From Mytilus trossulus (taxonomy: Eukaryota > Mollusca > Bivalvia > Mytilida > Mytilidae): 64,000 nucleotides of DNA. Every line of letters begins with the position of its first letter. The stretch's first letter is position 1. The stretch covers positions 50,104,955-50,168,954 of the forward strand of contig NC_086375.1 in the NCBI RefSeq assembly GCF_036588685.1, given 5' to 3'. Position numbers and translations under genes: made by a program. The notes beneath the pieces were generated by a model. The model worked only from the letters and a program-made list of their open reading frames with translations, was not told the DNA's origin and made no database searches. Positions 1 to 12,129 of the stretch are shown in pieces.

Positions 1-101
1 TAATCCTTTCATTCAGATTAATTATCAAAGATTTATATCCGTCTTTATGATAAAAGGTTCTGTAACAAAGAATATAGATAAATTGACACTAAGTGATAAC
101 T

Positions 102-1789
102 GCCGAAAGCTATTCTTGACGAAGCATGTTTTTAAGGTGTCATCCTGGTTTGCCCACTTTTAATTACATGCATGTGTAAACATAGGGGGAATTGTTGTTT
201 TTACAATTATAGTTTATTTCTAAATAAAAGTCATAATTTTTACCTTTTAGTTTACCTGTAATTTTTATATAAATGATACAATATTCTGCTAATAAATCAA
301 TGAAAATCTGCAAAAATATTTTTTATTTTAATATTTTTGAGCAGGAAAATGTGCAGAATTTGGCATTATACATCTTATTTTACTGGTATTTTTTTTAATT
401 AATAAAAGATACTACATTGTATATTCTGCTATTAACTCAAGAAAAATGTGCAAAGATATTTTTGATTTGATATAATTTTGAAGGAAAGTGTATTGAAATT
501 TACAAATATAAAAAAGGCAAAAAAATAAAATAAATTAAAGAATAATATATATATTTTATTATTTAAATAAATACACTGCTCTGAAATTAATATAACAAAT
601 GTCCAATTAGATGTAACAAATAGAATAAATGCAACTGCAGCTTAACAAAGAATTTCAGTAACAGCTTCATTAAGAAAAAAATATGAGACAGCAACCACCA
701 ACACAGATGGTATTCCCAACTTTATTAAGCGTATTTGTTGAAAGGCACAGAAATGTTGACTACAAACGTATGATAAAGAAAATGAAACATCACTTGATTT
801 AAAAGACGAGCCGCAGTATAACCTCTTGTTCCACCCCAACTCGTTGAGGACGTTTTGCAAAAAAGTTTAGAAGACATTGGTGAAGCTGACAAATTACTTG
901 CTACAACATTATTGACTGATTATGTGACAGAATTCTGGGTTGAAGTATATCGCTTTCTATGGAACACCAAAATTATAATGAGACTCCAACATGCCCATCC
1001 TACGAGATCAATGAGTTAATGAAGAAGTACTAATAGAAAGAAATGTTATACAGTATGCAGCAGGAGGAGCCCGCCCACCAAAAAGAAGAAGATTCAAAGC
1101 AATAGACACCAGATACCGACAAGGAGTCGTCAGAGTGATATACTATTCTGACATACTGAGCACCCCATCATCTCAATTTCAATTGAACAACTTAATGAAA
1201 TATTGTTTTAGTGTCTTTTTAAATATAATGTTTTGCCATTTTGTCAAATTGATATGATATATAAAACATTCTATTGCCCTTTAGTATACATGTATATACA
1301 GTGCCCATAGTAAACCTTATTACTTATTTTACCATGATAGTGCTTTATTTATTCCCTGTGTAATGCACTTATAAACTTTAATTCATAAATCATATAAATT
1401 ATGTTTGCAATATTTGTATTGCAGTATTTATATCATGAAAATCATTCAGAAACTAAAAAAATGTGAAGACACTTTTATTACTGAATGTCATTCAATTGTT
1501 TTGTCTTTAGTTGTATGTTACATGATAATATTGAATTGATATCAAATTGTTGAGAGAAAAACCTATTTGATTTATTTATTATTTTTCTTTAAAAATCATA
1601 ATAAAAAAATAAGTAAATATAGTAAGAAAACACTGATAAACTATATACCTAAGTTGGAACAGACTATACAATTGTATGCTCATTAAACCTTTTGTCTTTT
1701 TTGTTTTCTTTGCTATTAGATAATTGGTAGGATTGAAAGTGGGCAAACCAGGAGTAAACCGTTTTTAATCTGTAATCCCCGCTTTCGGC
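102..1789. mobile_element. Decayed DNA transposon with inverted termini
   Basis: Inverted segments bound this block. TCCTGGTTTGCCCACTTT at 143-160 is repeated in reverse complement at 1736-1753, and GCCGAAAGC at 102-110 in reverse at 1781-1789, in the same outer-to-inner order. The interior is very AT-rich. Around 860-1200 there are short plus-strand reading fragments, including a basic stretch near 1068-1120 (PPKRRRF), broken by stops and too decayed to assign. No target duplication could be fixed. The superfamily is not recognised; transposon identity is inferred from the terminal symmetry alone. Confidence 0.55.
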
Positions 1790-1800
1790 AAAACGCAAAT

Positions 1801-2430
1801 TAATTATTTAATAAAAAGATATTTGATTGGTTCCTTTTCCGTATGTCTATAAGTCTTTTGTATTTGTATTTTATATTTGTTTTTATGTTGTTATTCAGTT
1901 ATGTTTTGATATTTGAAATATATGGATGTGAAATAAATATGTAAACTTTCCAGCGACTTGGACTTTATCTAAACTACCGCTAGTTTCCCCCGAAACTAAT
2001 GAACATGACAGAGGTGACCAACAACCTGGTCATACATGGATAAATCAGGGTAAGAAAAATCTATATTTAAGATTGTGATGGCCCGTCCAAATTGGGACTG
2101 GAATATCTAAATACCAACAATTGGCACATCCATGTAACTAATTATGTCAGGCCGAAAGTAACAGTTTATCCTAGTAAAATCCTAATATATGGTCCCTTGT
2201 TAATTATCTAGGGTTAAAAAGGTCGATGTGATGGGGAATAATTGCAGGATTACATTATTAACACACTGGGGTAACTGGACAAGGCAGGAACTGACAGCCG
2301 GTTTTTTATCCTTATTTTCCATTTAAATTCTGTGGGTTGATGTGCTGAGTACAAAATGGTATTAAAATTACCATAAATATACACATCTACTGTGTTGTTA
2401 TTTCTTTACGAAAATTATTACTATTGTAAC
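1801..2430. other. No gene recognised
   Basis: AT-rich sequence without a coding frame or clear repeat structure. A slightly GC-richer patch at about 1950-2110 could be part of a dispersed element, but nothing in it is diagnostic. Confidence 0.5.
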
Positions 2431-3240
2431 TTTTCAAATTTGTAGTTACCCGCCACGGCAGCTATTCGCCATATTATATATGGAAGTTTTTAACGACCTT
2501 GACTGGCTATACAGCCCTTGCACGGGCGGAATTATATATATGGAAGTGTTTAACGACCTTGACTGGCTTTTCAGCCCTTGCACGGTCGGCTCGGTACCCG
2601 AAGGCGATTGGTATGTTTGAATATTTTGATGCCGTGGGTCAGGAACAAGTAGTGGAGGTCGCAATATGGAGGCCGCCATCTTGGTTTTGGGGAGTAGATT
2701 TTGGTTCGTTTACTATTTTGGTCTTTATTCTTAACAACGGCTGCTTTCAGGGCCAGTTTGGTCAGCTTGGCAGCCCGCTAACCTCAAAGATGGAGTACTG
2801 GTAGATGAATCGTGGACGTAGTTCTAAAGATGACAGGAAGCGTTATCAGGACCAAAGCCGTGAGGCAGTGAAATGAAGGTCGTATCACCCAACGCCTAGG
2901 ATACAGCCCTCAGGCGTTAATCGGCATAACACTCCCCATAATACGATGGTTTTGGAGTGCATGTTAACGCGGGTATGCCAGTACAACGTCTATCTGTACG
3001 GCATGGATTGGTTTCTGTCACCTTAGTAGTAAGTCGTTGACCATCTAACAATAAACCCTCATCGAAGATAGCGGGTAAAGTAGAGCTGACCCAGCACGTC
3101 CGTTCAGCTGTAATGACTGAGACGTGACTGATTCCATGATGACGGTCGGAATTCAACAAATGGAAGTTTTTAACGGCCTTGACTGGCTATACAGCCCGTG
3201 CACGGTCGGTATGTCATGAAAGCGGCGCTCCTTATATAAC
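2430..3240. repeat. GC-richer repeat block with 63-bp units
   Basis: A motif containing GGAAGTTTTTAACGACC followed by TTGACTGGCTATACAGCCC occurs in tandem at about 2479 and 2542 (63-bp spacing) and again at about 3162. The base composition is clearly higher in GC than the flanks. The stretch 2800-3150 has open but short frames on both strands, for example a plus-strand peptide starting MNRGRSSKDDRKRYQ at 2805 that stops after about 23 residues. It looks like a fragment of a dispersed mobile element, class unknown. Confidence 0.5.
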
Positions 3241-3555
3241 AAATGTATATGTCACGTGACATGTATCAGCCAACCGTAACAATGAAAACAAAAATGGTGG
3301 GACAAGTTGAGCCGGGCAATTGCCTGAACTTTCATGAATTTGAAGTTACTTAAGTACGATCATCAAATTTTATTTTTTTCAATGTAGTGCGATTGTGGCA
3401 TAGTGGGACTGCGGTATTGATCGGAGTATATAAAACAGAAATTTAATGAACACAATTGTTTCACCATGTACAATAAACCGTGAACATTGATAAACACAAA
3501 TATGTTAAATATACATCTTTATGGAACGCCATATCTGCCTTGTGGTACTTCGTTC

Positions 3556-3797
3556 TTTATTATGATTAGTTTTTTTTATTATGATGAGCTTTTTCTCTTT
3601 GATGATCAGCTTTTTCTTTATTATGATGAGCTTTTTCTTATTATAATGAGCTTTTTCTGTATTATGATGAGCTTTTTCTTTTTTATAATGAGCTTTTTCT
3701 TATTATGATGAGCTTTTTTCTATCATGATGAGCTTTTTCTGTATTATGATGAGCTTTTTATGTATTAAGATGAGCTTTTTCTCTATTATGATGGGCT
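3556..3797. repeat. Minisatellite of about 22 bp
   Basis: About eleven imperfect tandem copies of a unit close to TATTATGATGAGCTTTTTCT. Copies differ by single substitutions and 1-3 nt length changes in the T run. The long plus-strand open frame here is a by-product of the repeat and is not called as a gene. Confidence 0.9.
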
Positions 3798-4619
3798 GAT
3801 ACCCAACCACTTACCATGTCGTTGCAATCCCCGAAATTATATACTCCCCTAGCTGCTACCGATATTGCGCGGAACTGACAAAAGATAAAAGAGATTCTTG
3901 AAGAATTAGACATTCTTTGTATTATACGTTCGGTTGACATTCATTGAGAGATCTTAATTCTAGAGTGACTGTCTTCATAAGGGTTTCTGCTGAAATTTTT
4001 TAGTCCATTAACCACCTTGACCTTTGCAATAGCGGATGTCACCGTGGCCCGCCAATTGCCACTAGGTGGTAGCCACTATAAATTTAATAACATTGATGAT
4101 TAACATACATACTTCACAATACACCAATCTGCTTATTTTTAGAAAGTTTAAAGCATTTTGAACAATTTCATATTTGTACTGTTTCCATGGGAACAGCGGC
4201 CATTTTGAAAATTTCAAAGAAGAATTGCAAATCCTTGCATGCCAAAAAACATTTCCTCAAAGTTTAAGTCATTTTTGAGAACTTTCCGATTTTTCACATT
4301 GTTTCTGTTTCCATGACAAAAGCAGCCATCTTGGAAATGCCAACACACAACTGCACTTCTGCTCATGGTCATAAACATTATTGTATAGTTCTCTAAATTT
4401 TCTACATTTAAAAATACCTGTACCAAGTCAGGAATACGACAGTTCTTGTCCCTTCGTTTTTTATTTGTTTTGTTATTAGATATTGCCATGTGATTGTGGA
4501 ATAAAAGTATAAAAAGAATAGTACAATAACTATATGTCACCCGATCTCCGTCAGGGTTACATAATATAAAATTTAATTATACAACTATATGCATCAACGC
4601 AAATATGTCAAATATACAC
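3798..4619. other. No gene recognised; downstream of claudin-like gene
   Basis: This lies 3' of the minus-strand claudin-like gene and probably includes its 3' untranslated region. A minus-strand AATAAA is present at about 4465-4460, roughly 155 nt after the stop codon, and is a candidate polyadenylation signal. Nothing else was recognised. Confidence 0.4.
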
Positions 4620-7600
4620 TTATCTCTGCATCTGTGTAAAGACAGGCGGTAAACTCTGGGTATGCTGAGTATGAGATTTTGATGAAAAGGGAGACGGTAA
4701 AGGAGATGATGAACGTTGAGACATCAGGTATAATGGCGTCGGCGCTCGGTCACTTGGTGGTGGATGTATCTGTAATACCGGTATCTGTGGCATGTTTGAA
4801 GACACTTTATTAGTTGACAGAATGTTAGACGGTACGATTATCAAGTATAAACCTCCAATCAAAAGAATTACTGATGATGAGCAGTATAAAAAGAACGACC
4901 ATGACAGTTCAGTTGTCGTCGATTTCTTGCTGAGGTTAGGGATATTGTCGTACGTAATACTGGAGTAAGTTGCACCATAAATACATTCAACACCGACTGA
5001 CAAGGTCACTGAAATATAAAGTCATTCAACTAATAACTCGAGTGAGTTACACCAATGATTAATACATTCAACGCTGATTGACGAGACCAATAAAATATAA
5101 AGGCATTGAACAAAATACTTGAGTAATTTACAACATATATACATTCAACGCTGACTGATAAGGCCATTGAAATGTAAAACGTGTTGTGATAAAATATTTT
5201 AAAAGCCGTTCTGTTCAAATAAAAATCGCATAAGATAACTCGTTAAAAATCTAAAGTATGGGTATGGCATAAATAAAATCCGGCGTTTTACGTTTCCGCA
5301 AATTGGCATTACTTTTCCGCGAAAAAAAGATGACGTTTCCGGAAAAAAAAGTTTACGTTTCCGGAAATAAATATCTTGCTTTTCCGGAAAAAAAGTAACT
5401 ATTCCGGAAAAAATAAATTATTACTTTTCCGCAAATAATTAAGGAATACCTATTGATCAAAAGCAAAGCTATAACAAAACATAAATTTGTATTAAGCTAA
5501 AGGTCATCATAACATGTAAGTAAAATACATCATTAAAATGTATGAAAACGTATGTTCAAAAATATCTTGATATGAGTTCATAAATCAGTTCTGGCAGAAT
5601 ATTTGTAGCCAACACGTCGTACAAAGTCCAAAGTTGCACATTCACCGTTAACAAGTTTTGTATTTTATTCAGGAAGGAAGTCCATCTTCTCCTTTTCATA
5701 TTTCCGAACAGGTGCTTTTACAGTTAGAGTTCTCATCTTTATGTAAGATGTTGTCTTCAGTTTCAATAACACATCGACAAAAACAAATATGGTAGGATGG
5801 CTAGCGTAAAACTGCTCGTTCAGGTAGGCACGAAAAGACTCGACACCATTCGTTGTTCTCTTTTCCTCGGGGTCAGGAGGTTATGCCCAAATGGTTGGTG
5901 GAAATCTCAATTGCCATCTACATAAAATTCCAATAAATAATCGTCAGACCTCATGCACTTAACGTCAGATGGAGCATCGGCAATTATTTCAACAAAGCAT
6001 TCTAGTAAGCCAAACCAAAGATTTCTCAATTAAGTTTAACTCATGCTTACCCGAGTCAACTAGTTATATCTAGTAAATTGTAGCTATGCTGAGATCAGAA
6101 CATTTTCCTCATTAAAAATGTAAAAAGAAATAATTTATCATACATTGTATATGTACATTCAAATCTTATATATTTTACTAGGTAAATTTGCGGAAAAGTA
6201 ATAAATACAAATTGCGGAAACGTATACTTTAAATTTGCGGAAACGTGGTATTGGGACTTTGAAAAATTAGCGGAAATGCAATACGCCCATAAAATCCTTT
6301 TATAACACAATAGAAGTATTGTAAATATGCTTACGTTTTCGTTCAAATTTTATCGACAAACTTGTAAATTATCTGCCATCTCTACACAGGCAAAATTTGC
6401 TATCGTGAATTTCACACGAATCTCACATGTAGTTCATGTGAAAAAATTCAAGCATATATATACATGTACATGAAACTAACGTGAAATTTTCATGTATACT
6501 AAATTTAATGAAAATCGAGATTCACATTAATCTTAAATGAAATTTCTCACATGAATTTCACGTGAATTTTTCAAAAAAAATTAATTGTATTTGTCATGAT
6601 TTTAATTGAATTTGAAATTTTAGATGTTCATGAAATAAGTTTATTTTTAATATTTTTGGGGAATTTCACGTAAAAAAATACATGTGAAATTCACGTGAAA
6701 TTCACATAAGTTTGACATGAGATTCATGTGAAACTCACATCAACTGGTTTTATGTGAGTTTCACCTGGGAACAGTATGTCAATATATATGTTCCCAGGCC
6801 TCGACAATAACACTTGTCCGATTGTCCGGTACCAGAGGGAAAAAGGTCGGACAAGTTAAAGCTGTATCAAGCTTGTCCGTCGGGACAAGTGCAATTATTC
6901 TGCAGAAAATAAATTTAATCCAACTTTGATGAACAAAGTAATTTATTATAAACAAAAAACAAGAAAACAAATATTAATTTGACATGTTTCTGTTTTCTGT
7001 ATTTTCAAATGCAAAACCTTTTCCATCAACATGTTTACTTGCAATCGATAATTTTTTACTGGTTCTTTGTCAGGTACTTTTTAACAGGTAAAAGGTATAC
7101 TATTCTAGGAAACCAGTCTTACTGATCCGAATCAATGATGCGCTTTGCAGTTCGACACCAGGAAAGATTCAGCTCCAAGTTTAATAGACAGTTTGGCACC
7201 GTAGGAGACATGTTTAGTAGACATGATTGATAGACAGTTTGACAAGGCAGGAGACATTTCGGGACCAAGACAAATCAGTACCTCATTTTGCTACCTTATT
7301 CTGTTCCTTATAATAAATACCATACCTATTTTTTTTTGATTTACCATAAAATTCACAAAATCATATTTGATCAGAAGTAGAAAAAAAACAATACTTGCAA
7401 TATGGTGACCTATAGTTGTTAATTTCTGTGTCATTTGGTCTCTTGCAGAGAGTTGTCTTATTAGCAATCAGACCTTATGATGGCTTATCTTCTTCTTTTT
7501 ATTGATTGCATTTGAATAAACTTTTTTCAACTTAAAAAACAAAACAGAATACAAATCCAATGAGTGTACAGGCCTATCAGATGGTGCCTCATGTCTGATG

Positions 7601-9805
7601 AGACTAGCATTGATAACTACTAGAACCTAATTCCTGTGACATGACTAGTTTCGCAGTTGTACTTGACTCATATTTTTGAAAGGTATTTCAAAAGAAATAC
7701 TTCAAATTCTGTTATATTGTTTAAATACGTTTTGCTCCTTTAATCAACTAAAAATGTAAAAAGGTTATTTTTAATGGAATTTTTTTTGGACAAGTAACAA
7801 TTTCATTCGGACAAGTAAATTTTGGAATGTACTTGTCCTACAGGACAAGTTGAAAAAAAAGTTATTGTAGAGGCCTGGTTCCTCGTTTCAAGTCGTGACG
7901 ATTTCTTTTGAGGTGAAATTGAGATTCGCATACATTTAAATTCATTTGAAATTGATGTTAGTGAAATTTGACTGTGTAGTCTAGCAGATTCTATTCCCCA
8001 AAAAAAAGTAAAATCGCACTGAAATTTCAAGGTGTTTTCTTGCCTACTTTAGTCTCTTTAAATGGTATACCTGCAATAAGAGTTGCTGCCGCCGTGTTTT
8101 TAGACCATCTTAAAGCTGTACTTTTCTTCTGACACGTTGTGAAGACAGCGCTGATAAACGATAGTCCAGTTATAATGGTACTTACAGTACCCAGGAAACT
8201 ACACAAGAATACCATAACTGAAAAAAGTAGAATAGTTTAGAAATAACACCGTTTATAGTGAAGATTTGAAGGTTATGTCGCAGTGTCGTATGTACGTGTT
8301 ATATATGCAACACAAGCAAAGAAAAATAAATTTGTCTGTATAATGGGTATAATGGTATGAATGTTCACTGATTAAGGAACCGTCTTAGTGACATAATGAA
8401 GATTTATAGTAAACATTGCAAGAGAAATATTTTTGAAAATTGTATTGCCTAAAATTTCTTATTTTCTGATATATTTAGAATGAAATTCAAAACAGTGTGG
8501 CTGTGGCTATTGATTGACAGATTAAATTCATCCATTGACTGGGACAATTTACGTGAACGTTTGTCTTTAACGACCACTGTTCACGACGTACCTACGATAG
8601 ACATTTAAACTGTGGGGTCACCAAAGGTCTCTAAACGCCTTTAATTATAAAATAATTCGAAAAATTAATCAGGAATAATCTTTATGTTTTGATTTATATA
8701 ATTGATATAAATCAAAACATCGTTATTTCTGATTAATTTTTCGAATTACTTTATTTAGGTGTTGAGAACCTTTGGTAACCCCATAGTTTAAGAGTCTTTT
8801 AAAAGTGCATAGTGAGCAGTGGTCGTTACATACACACGTTCACCTAAACTGTCTTAGTCAACCACACTATTTTGAATTTCATTCTATGCTTGTGATCAAC
8901 TCTTCAGAAAATCTTGTATGTCTGTAATGCGATATCAACTCGACGAAATTAATTTTGAATTATTTCAATATCCGCTAAACTTAATTGTGAAAGAAATTTC
9001 CCTTTCAACTAAAGTATTCTAATTTTCTCCAAAGTTTATATTTACAGGTTGATACAGAATGCCACAGCATCATGTCGTTGCATTAAAAGAATGAATCAAA
9101 AGAACAAAATTTAATATATCCCTGCATTTTGGCATTATGCAAGTTATTCTATCAAAAGTCTATTTGCATATAGGCCATCGTTTGTGTAATAATTACACTA
9201 TTATGTTAATCATGGACTTTAACTGTTGTACAGCACAAATTTGCGAGGAAAACATTCCCACTCCACCTATTTTCTTTTTATTGAAAACAAAAATGTTTCT
9301 ATTATCTTCTGTAAAATACATTTTGAATGGTTTTACACTAGTAATTTTTATGCCAATTATAGCTTGTTGTTCTGTGTGAGCCAAGGCTCCGTGTTGAAGG
9401 CCATACATTGACCTAATAGTATAATGGTTTACTTTTATAAATTGTTATTTGGATGGAGAGTTGTATCATTGGCACTCACGCCACATCTTCCTATATCTAT
9501 TTGTATCAAAAAAGCAATAGAAACAAAACTGCTTTAAAACTTCTAAATTAAATTCTTTGCTTTACCATAATTTCATAATTTACCCGGAAGTACTTACTTG
9601 GCACACTTCCTCTCTGAGTTATTGTGAAGCATGATTTTAAGTTATCATCGTCACGTGTACAAACTTTCCATAATCCACAGGTGGCACCGGTGCTAGTTCT
9701 CTCTGACCAATGAGTCGTTGAAAAACCAACAATTTGTATTATAAATCCGACACATAATATTAACGGTCCTGGTAGGAGATTTACGAACTGTTCCTTATTT
9801 TCCAT
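4620..9805 (-). CDS. Claudin/PMP22-like tetraspan membrane protein (3 exons)
   Basis: Predicted coding exons on the minus strand are 9805-9598, 8217-8071 and 5008-4620, giving 247 residues. Splice sites fit: donor GTAAGT after 9598, acceptor TTTTTTCAG before 8217, donor GTATAC after 8071, acceptor TATATTTCAG before 5008; both introns are phase 1. Four hydrophobic segments are seen near residues 12-31, 71-98, 111-135 and 155-178. The first outer loop carries the claudin-family pattern W33, G44-L45-W46, C49 and C59. The tail after residue 178 is proline- and serine-rich. Such proteins sit in the plasma membrane, often at junctions; the exact subfamily (claudin, EMP/PMP22, MP20) is not resolved. 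TM3 is built across the exon 2/3 junction, which supports the splice model. ATG at 9805 was chosen because it starts just before TM1. Both introns are loaded with transposons. Confidence 0.78.
5008..5190 (-). repeat. Tandem triplication of the exon-3 acceptor region
   Basis: Reading the minus strand toward the claudin-like exon 3, a roughly 80-bp unit occurs three times. Each copy contains a version of TCAGTCGGTGTTGAATGTAT, near 5168-5145, 5090-5065 and 5000-4978. Only the last copy keeps the TTTCAG acceptor joined to an open frame; the middle copy has lost the AG. The upstream copies therefore look like decayed duplicates of the splice acceptor and exon start. Confidence 0.7.
5282..6288 (-). 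mobile_element. MULE-type DNA transposon, non-functional
   Basis: The ends are inverted: left GGCGTTTTACGTTTCCGC, right (reverse complement) GGGCGTATTGCATTTCCGC. The sequence ATAAAATCC lies directly outside both ends (5273-5281 and 6289-6297), a 9-bp target duplication typical of Mutator-like elements. Both subterminal regions hold arrays of TTTCCGGAAA- or TTTCCGCAAA-like sites (5293-5436 and 6187-6277). The interior encodes a broken transposase-like fragment on the minus strand. It is inserted in intron 2 of the claudin-like gene. Confidence 0.8.
5599..5908 (-). pseudogene. MULE transposase-like relic
   Basis: A minus-strand frame of about 100 codons reads FPPTIWA, stop, PPDPEEKRTTNGVESFRAYL and onward through a stretch with HPTIFVFVDVLLKL, then a second in-frame stop. 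The TTNGVESFRAYLNEQFY pattern resembles the region near the C-terminus of MULE-like transposases, where an NxxES(F) stretch precedes a hydrophobic helix. Two stops make it non-functional. Family assignment rests on this motif plus the 9-bp duplication flanking the element. Confidence 0.6.
6382..7979. mobile_element. Inverted-repeat element hosting a nested insertion
   Basis: Left end CTACACAGGCAAAATTT at 6382 and right end (reverse complement) CTACACAGTCAAATTT ending at 7979 form terminal inverted repeats, with TCT directly outside on both sides (possible 3-bp duplication). The left half, 6400-6770, is packed with palindromic TTCACGTGAA-like half sites, with fewer in the right half. No transposase is visible, so it is probably non-autonomous. 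It lies in intron 2 of the claudin-like gene. Confidence 0.6.
6796..7876. mobile_element. Nested inverted-repeat element with GGACAAGT sites
   Basis: The left end AGGCCTCGACAATAAC and right end (reverse complement) AGGCCTCTACAATAAC match at 14 of 15-16 positions. Several GGACAAGT / ACTTGTCC sites cluster just inside both ends (6807-6890 and 7789-7850). The interior has no recognisable coding frame, apart from a SINE-like tail fragment at about 7405-7495. It interrupts the 6382-7979 element and is therefore younger. Confidence 0.6.
8476..8886. mobile_element. 411-bp palindromic MITE
   Basis: Both arms of about 200 bp are imperfect reverse complements. The outer ends read TAGAATGAAATTCAAAA and, reversed, the same sequence at 8869-8886; the centre is GTTTTGATTTATA / TATAAATCAAAAC around 8686-8717. 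There is no coding content. It sits in intron 1 of the claudin-like gene, so the primary transcript would carry a very long hairpin. Confidence 0.8.
9366..9495 (+). repeat. SINE-like dispersed repeat, family B
   Basis: Begins near GTGTGAGCCAAGGCTCCG and ends with GAGAGTTGTATCATTGGCAC and CACATCTTCCTATAT. A reverse-orientation copy lies at 56122-56225, and related tail fragments occur at about 17125-17185 and 28262-28325. No tRNA-like head was seen. It lies in intron 1 of the claudin-like gene. Confidence 0.65.
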
Positions 9806-12129
9806 TAACCACAAAACATGAATCTTTATTTTTTCATGAGTTATGATAATTACAGAAAAGGTTCCATTCTCTAAAACAACGCTTACTTTTGCAATCAGTA
9901 AAATTAATGAATAATGACTAGCCTTAATCTGTAGGTAGAACCGGACTCTCACTTTTATTATAGAACCTCATATCCATATGCTATATTGAGTTGATACAGT
10001 AACAAAAATAATTTTTTTACAATTGATTCTTTTCTTCCAGCTGACGCTTTTCACATTATTTTTGTTTTAGCAAATTACATGTGCAAAAATTAATTTACAT
10101 TATACAAGTGAACTTGTTATGGTAGAAGAAAATTTCAAATAGCATAGGAGATTAAACATTCAAAGTAACTTTTAGTCCACTTTTGGACTGATAAATTACC
10201 CTTTCAAGTACTATTAAAACCTACAGTTTAGGTTTAAAATGTAATGTCTGGTGTTTGCATATAATTTGAATAAATAAATTCGAATTTCAATTTACCAGTT
10301 ATCAATGTTAACTATGGTGTTATCTGGTTATATTGAATGATACGGTGATAAATTGGTTCTTAGTCTGTTTAATTCATTTAGACCATTACTACACTGATAG
10401 ATTTACTTCAATAACGTTATACAATTTGTATCTAATGCAACGAAGTATGTACTTAAATATACACAAATCAACATTCTGCTGTTTATAATAAACGATTATT
10501 TACCTAACTTTTTAATGCACACATATTTTACATATTTCATAATTAGCTTCATCTGCATTTCTGTCTTTCGCTTATTTCCAAATCTCAAATTTAGGACGTT
10601 AGCACTTTTATTTTTGCTTTTAAAATTAAAAAATAAATAAAAATAAAGGAATTATATGTTTCATTTTTCCTTAATCATATTATTTTCATTTAAGAAATAA
10701 TTCCTTCATGTCATGCTCTATGCTCATTTTAACATGGGTAGGCATTATATTTGTCGATATTTTACACTGAGCGTTGTGCATTACATTTCATATTTGATAA
10801 GTTTTAAAAAAAACTATGAGCAGGGTAAATATAGGTTGTTTTATAAAATTATATAATAAAAATTTATGCTAGCTGCTTAAATGTATACATTTTGAAGGAT
10901 AACGTTAATATACACAGTAAGTTCGTGCGCATGTGTCAAACATATTTTTTATGCTCATTAGAACACGGTTTTGTTTACAAAGCGTAATAAGGACGTCATA
11001 TTAGAATTGCAAATTCAATAAAGGGAAATCACACTATTATTTATACGCATCGCTCTCGGCGCCGCTATAGTGTCGTAACTGTATTATGACGTCGCCGTTT
11101 TCGTGTCCGTCGTAAAGATTGCTAATTTGAAAAATAGCGAGCCGCTCGAAGGGATGTTCCACTAAAGCAGGAGAAATGACAATGAACATATCATCTTTTT
11201 TTAGAACTGTTACAATTAAATAAAAAATACGTGTCCACAAAAAAGGGTCTGATTGGGGTAAATTTACGGAATACAGAATAATGGGCAAATACTGCAGAAT
11301 AAAAGGTAAAAAAAACATGAATAGAGAATGAAGCTTAAATATAAAGAATAAAAAATATTGGTAACACAAAATGAATATTAATAAACGAATGACCCTCTAT
11401 CCAGACCCTTATGACAAAAAGAACATATCAATACAAAACGCCCAATCATCATGATGAATCAACACTAAGAACGATGGAAATTGATAGCATATTCAATATA
11501 AATTAGTACCCTGTAGGACCATTTTCTCGAAAACGAAGTTGGTGACATGTTTAAATAATTCATCAAAAATCTCAGTTAAAAAAAAAAAAAAATCTCATTT
11601 CATATTTATATTTATCCGGCGCAGCCTGTCGGGTCAATACAAAGCAGGGTCAAAATTAATATGTTCTAGTTCTGAATACTTGTATACACTAAACTTGCCA
11701 CTGGACTTACATAATGTTTGAAGTGCTATTTGATCTCGTTTCTTATTTCACATGTGACGACAGAAATTATTCAAGTGTCGTTCATCTTTCCCGAATGTTC
11801 CTTTGGCATTTCATCATGCCTCTCACTTTTTTTTAGGGGGGGGGGGGGGGGGCATGAAAACGGGTGATTTGTAGAGTAATCATATTTATTGAAATATTCA
11901 ATTAAAAACGTTAATAAAATAACAAAATTCATCCAAAATTTTACATCGGTTGCTGGCTGTCGAAATCAACGAAAATTTAGCACCGTATTGTATAATACAT
12001 GATACTCAATCTCTTTTAAATGCTTTGTTCATGCTAACATTTGGGCACAAAAAAAAATCATATTTTGTAGTATTTCTTCAAACTGTCGTTAGCGAACTGT
12101 AGGACCAGCAAGTTAGAAATAAGGCCGCT
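9806..12129. other. No gene recognised
   Basis: This covers the 5' flank of the claudin-like gene and AT-rich sequence beyond. A GC-richer patch at 11040-11160 and AAAGGGAAATCACACTA near 11021 may belong to a larger element, because GTGTGATTTCCCTTT reappears in reverse near 14860; this was not proven. A run of 17 G is at 11836-11852. Confidence 0.4.

Noticed and set aside
2917-3159. 80-codon cysteine-containing minus-strand frame
   Set aside because: Cysteine spacing fits no family I know; the GC-rich block looks like mobile-element debris and both strands are open by chance.
3487-3708. Phe/Met-rich 73-codon frame
   Set aside because: Product of the 22-bp minisatellite; no codon bias or initiation context.
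7590-7625. CTGATGAGACTAGC as another hammerhead core
   Set aside because: No GAAA follows a complementary stem II and no stem I partner exists.
11037-11369. 110-codon minus-strand frame
   Set aside because: Hydrophobic but compositionally biased, no domain, no splice context; lies in a GC-variable repeat-like patch.
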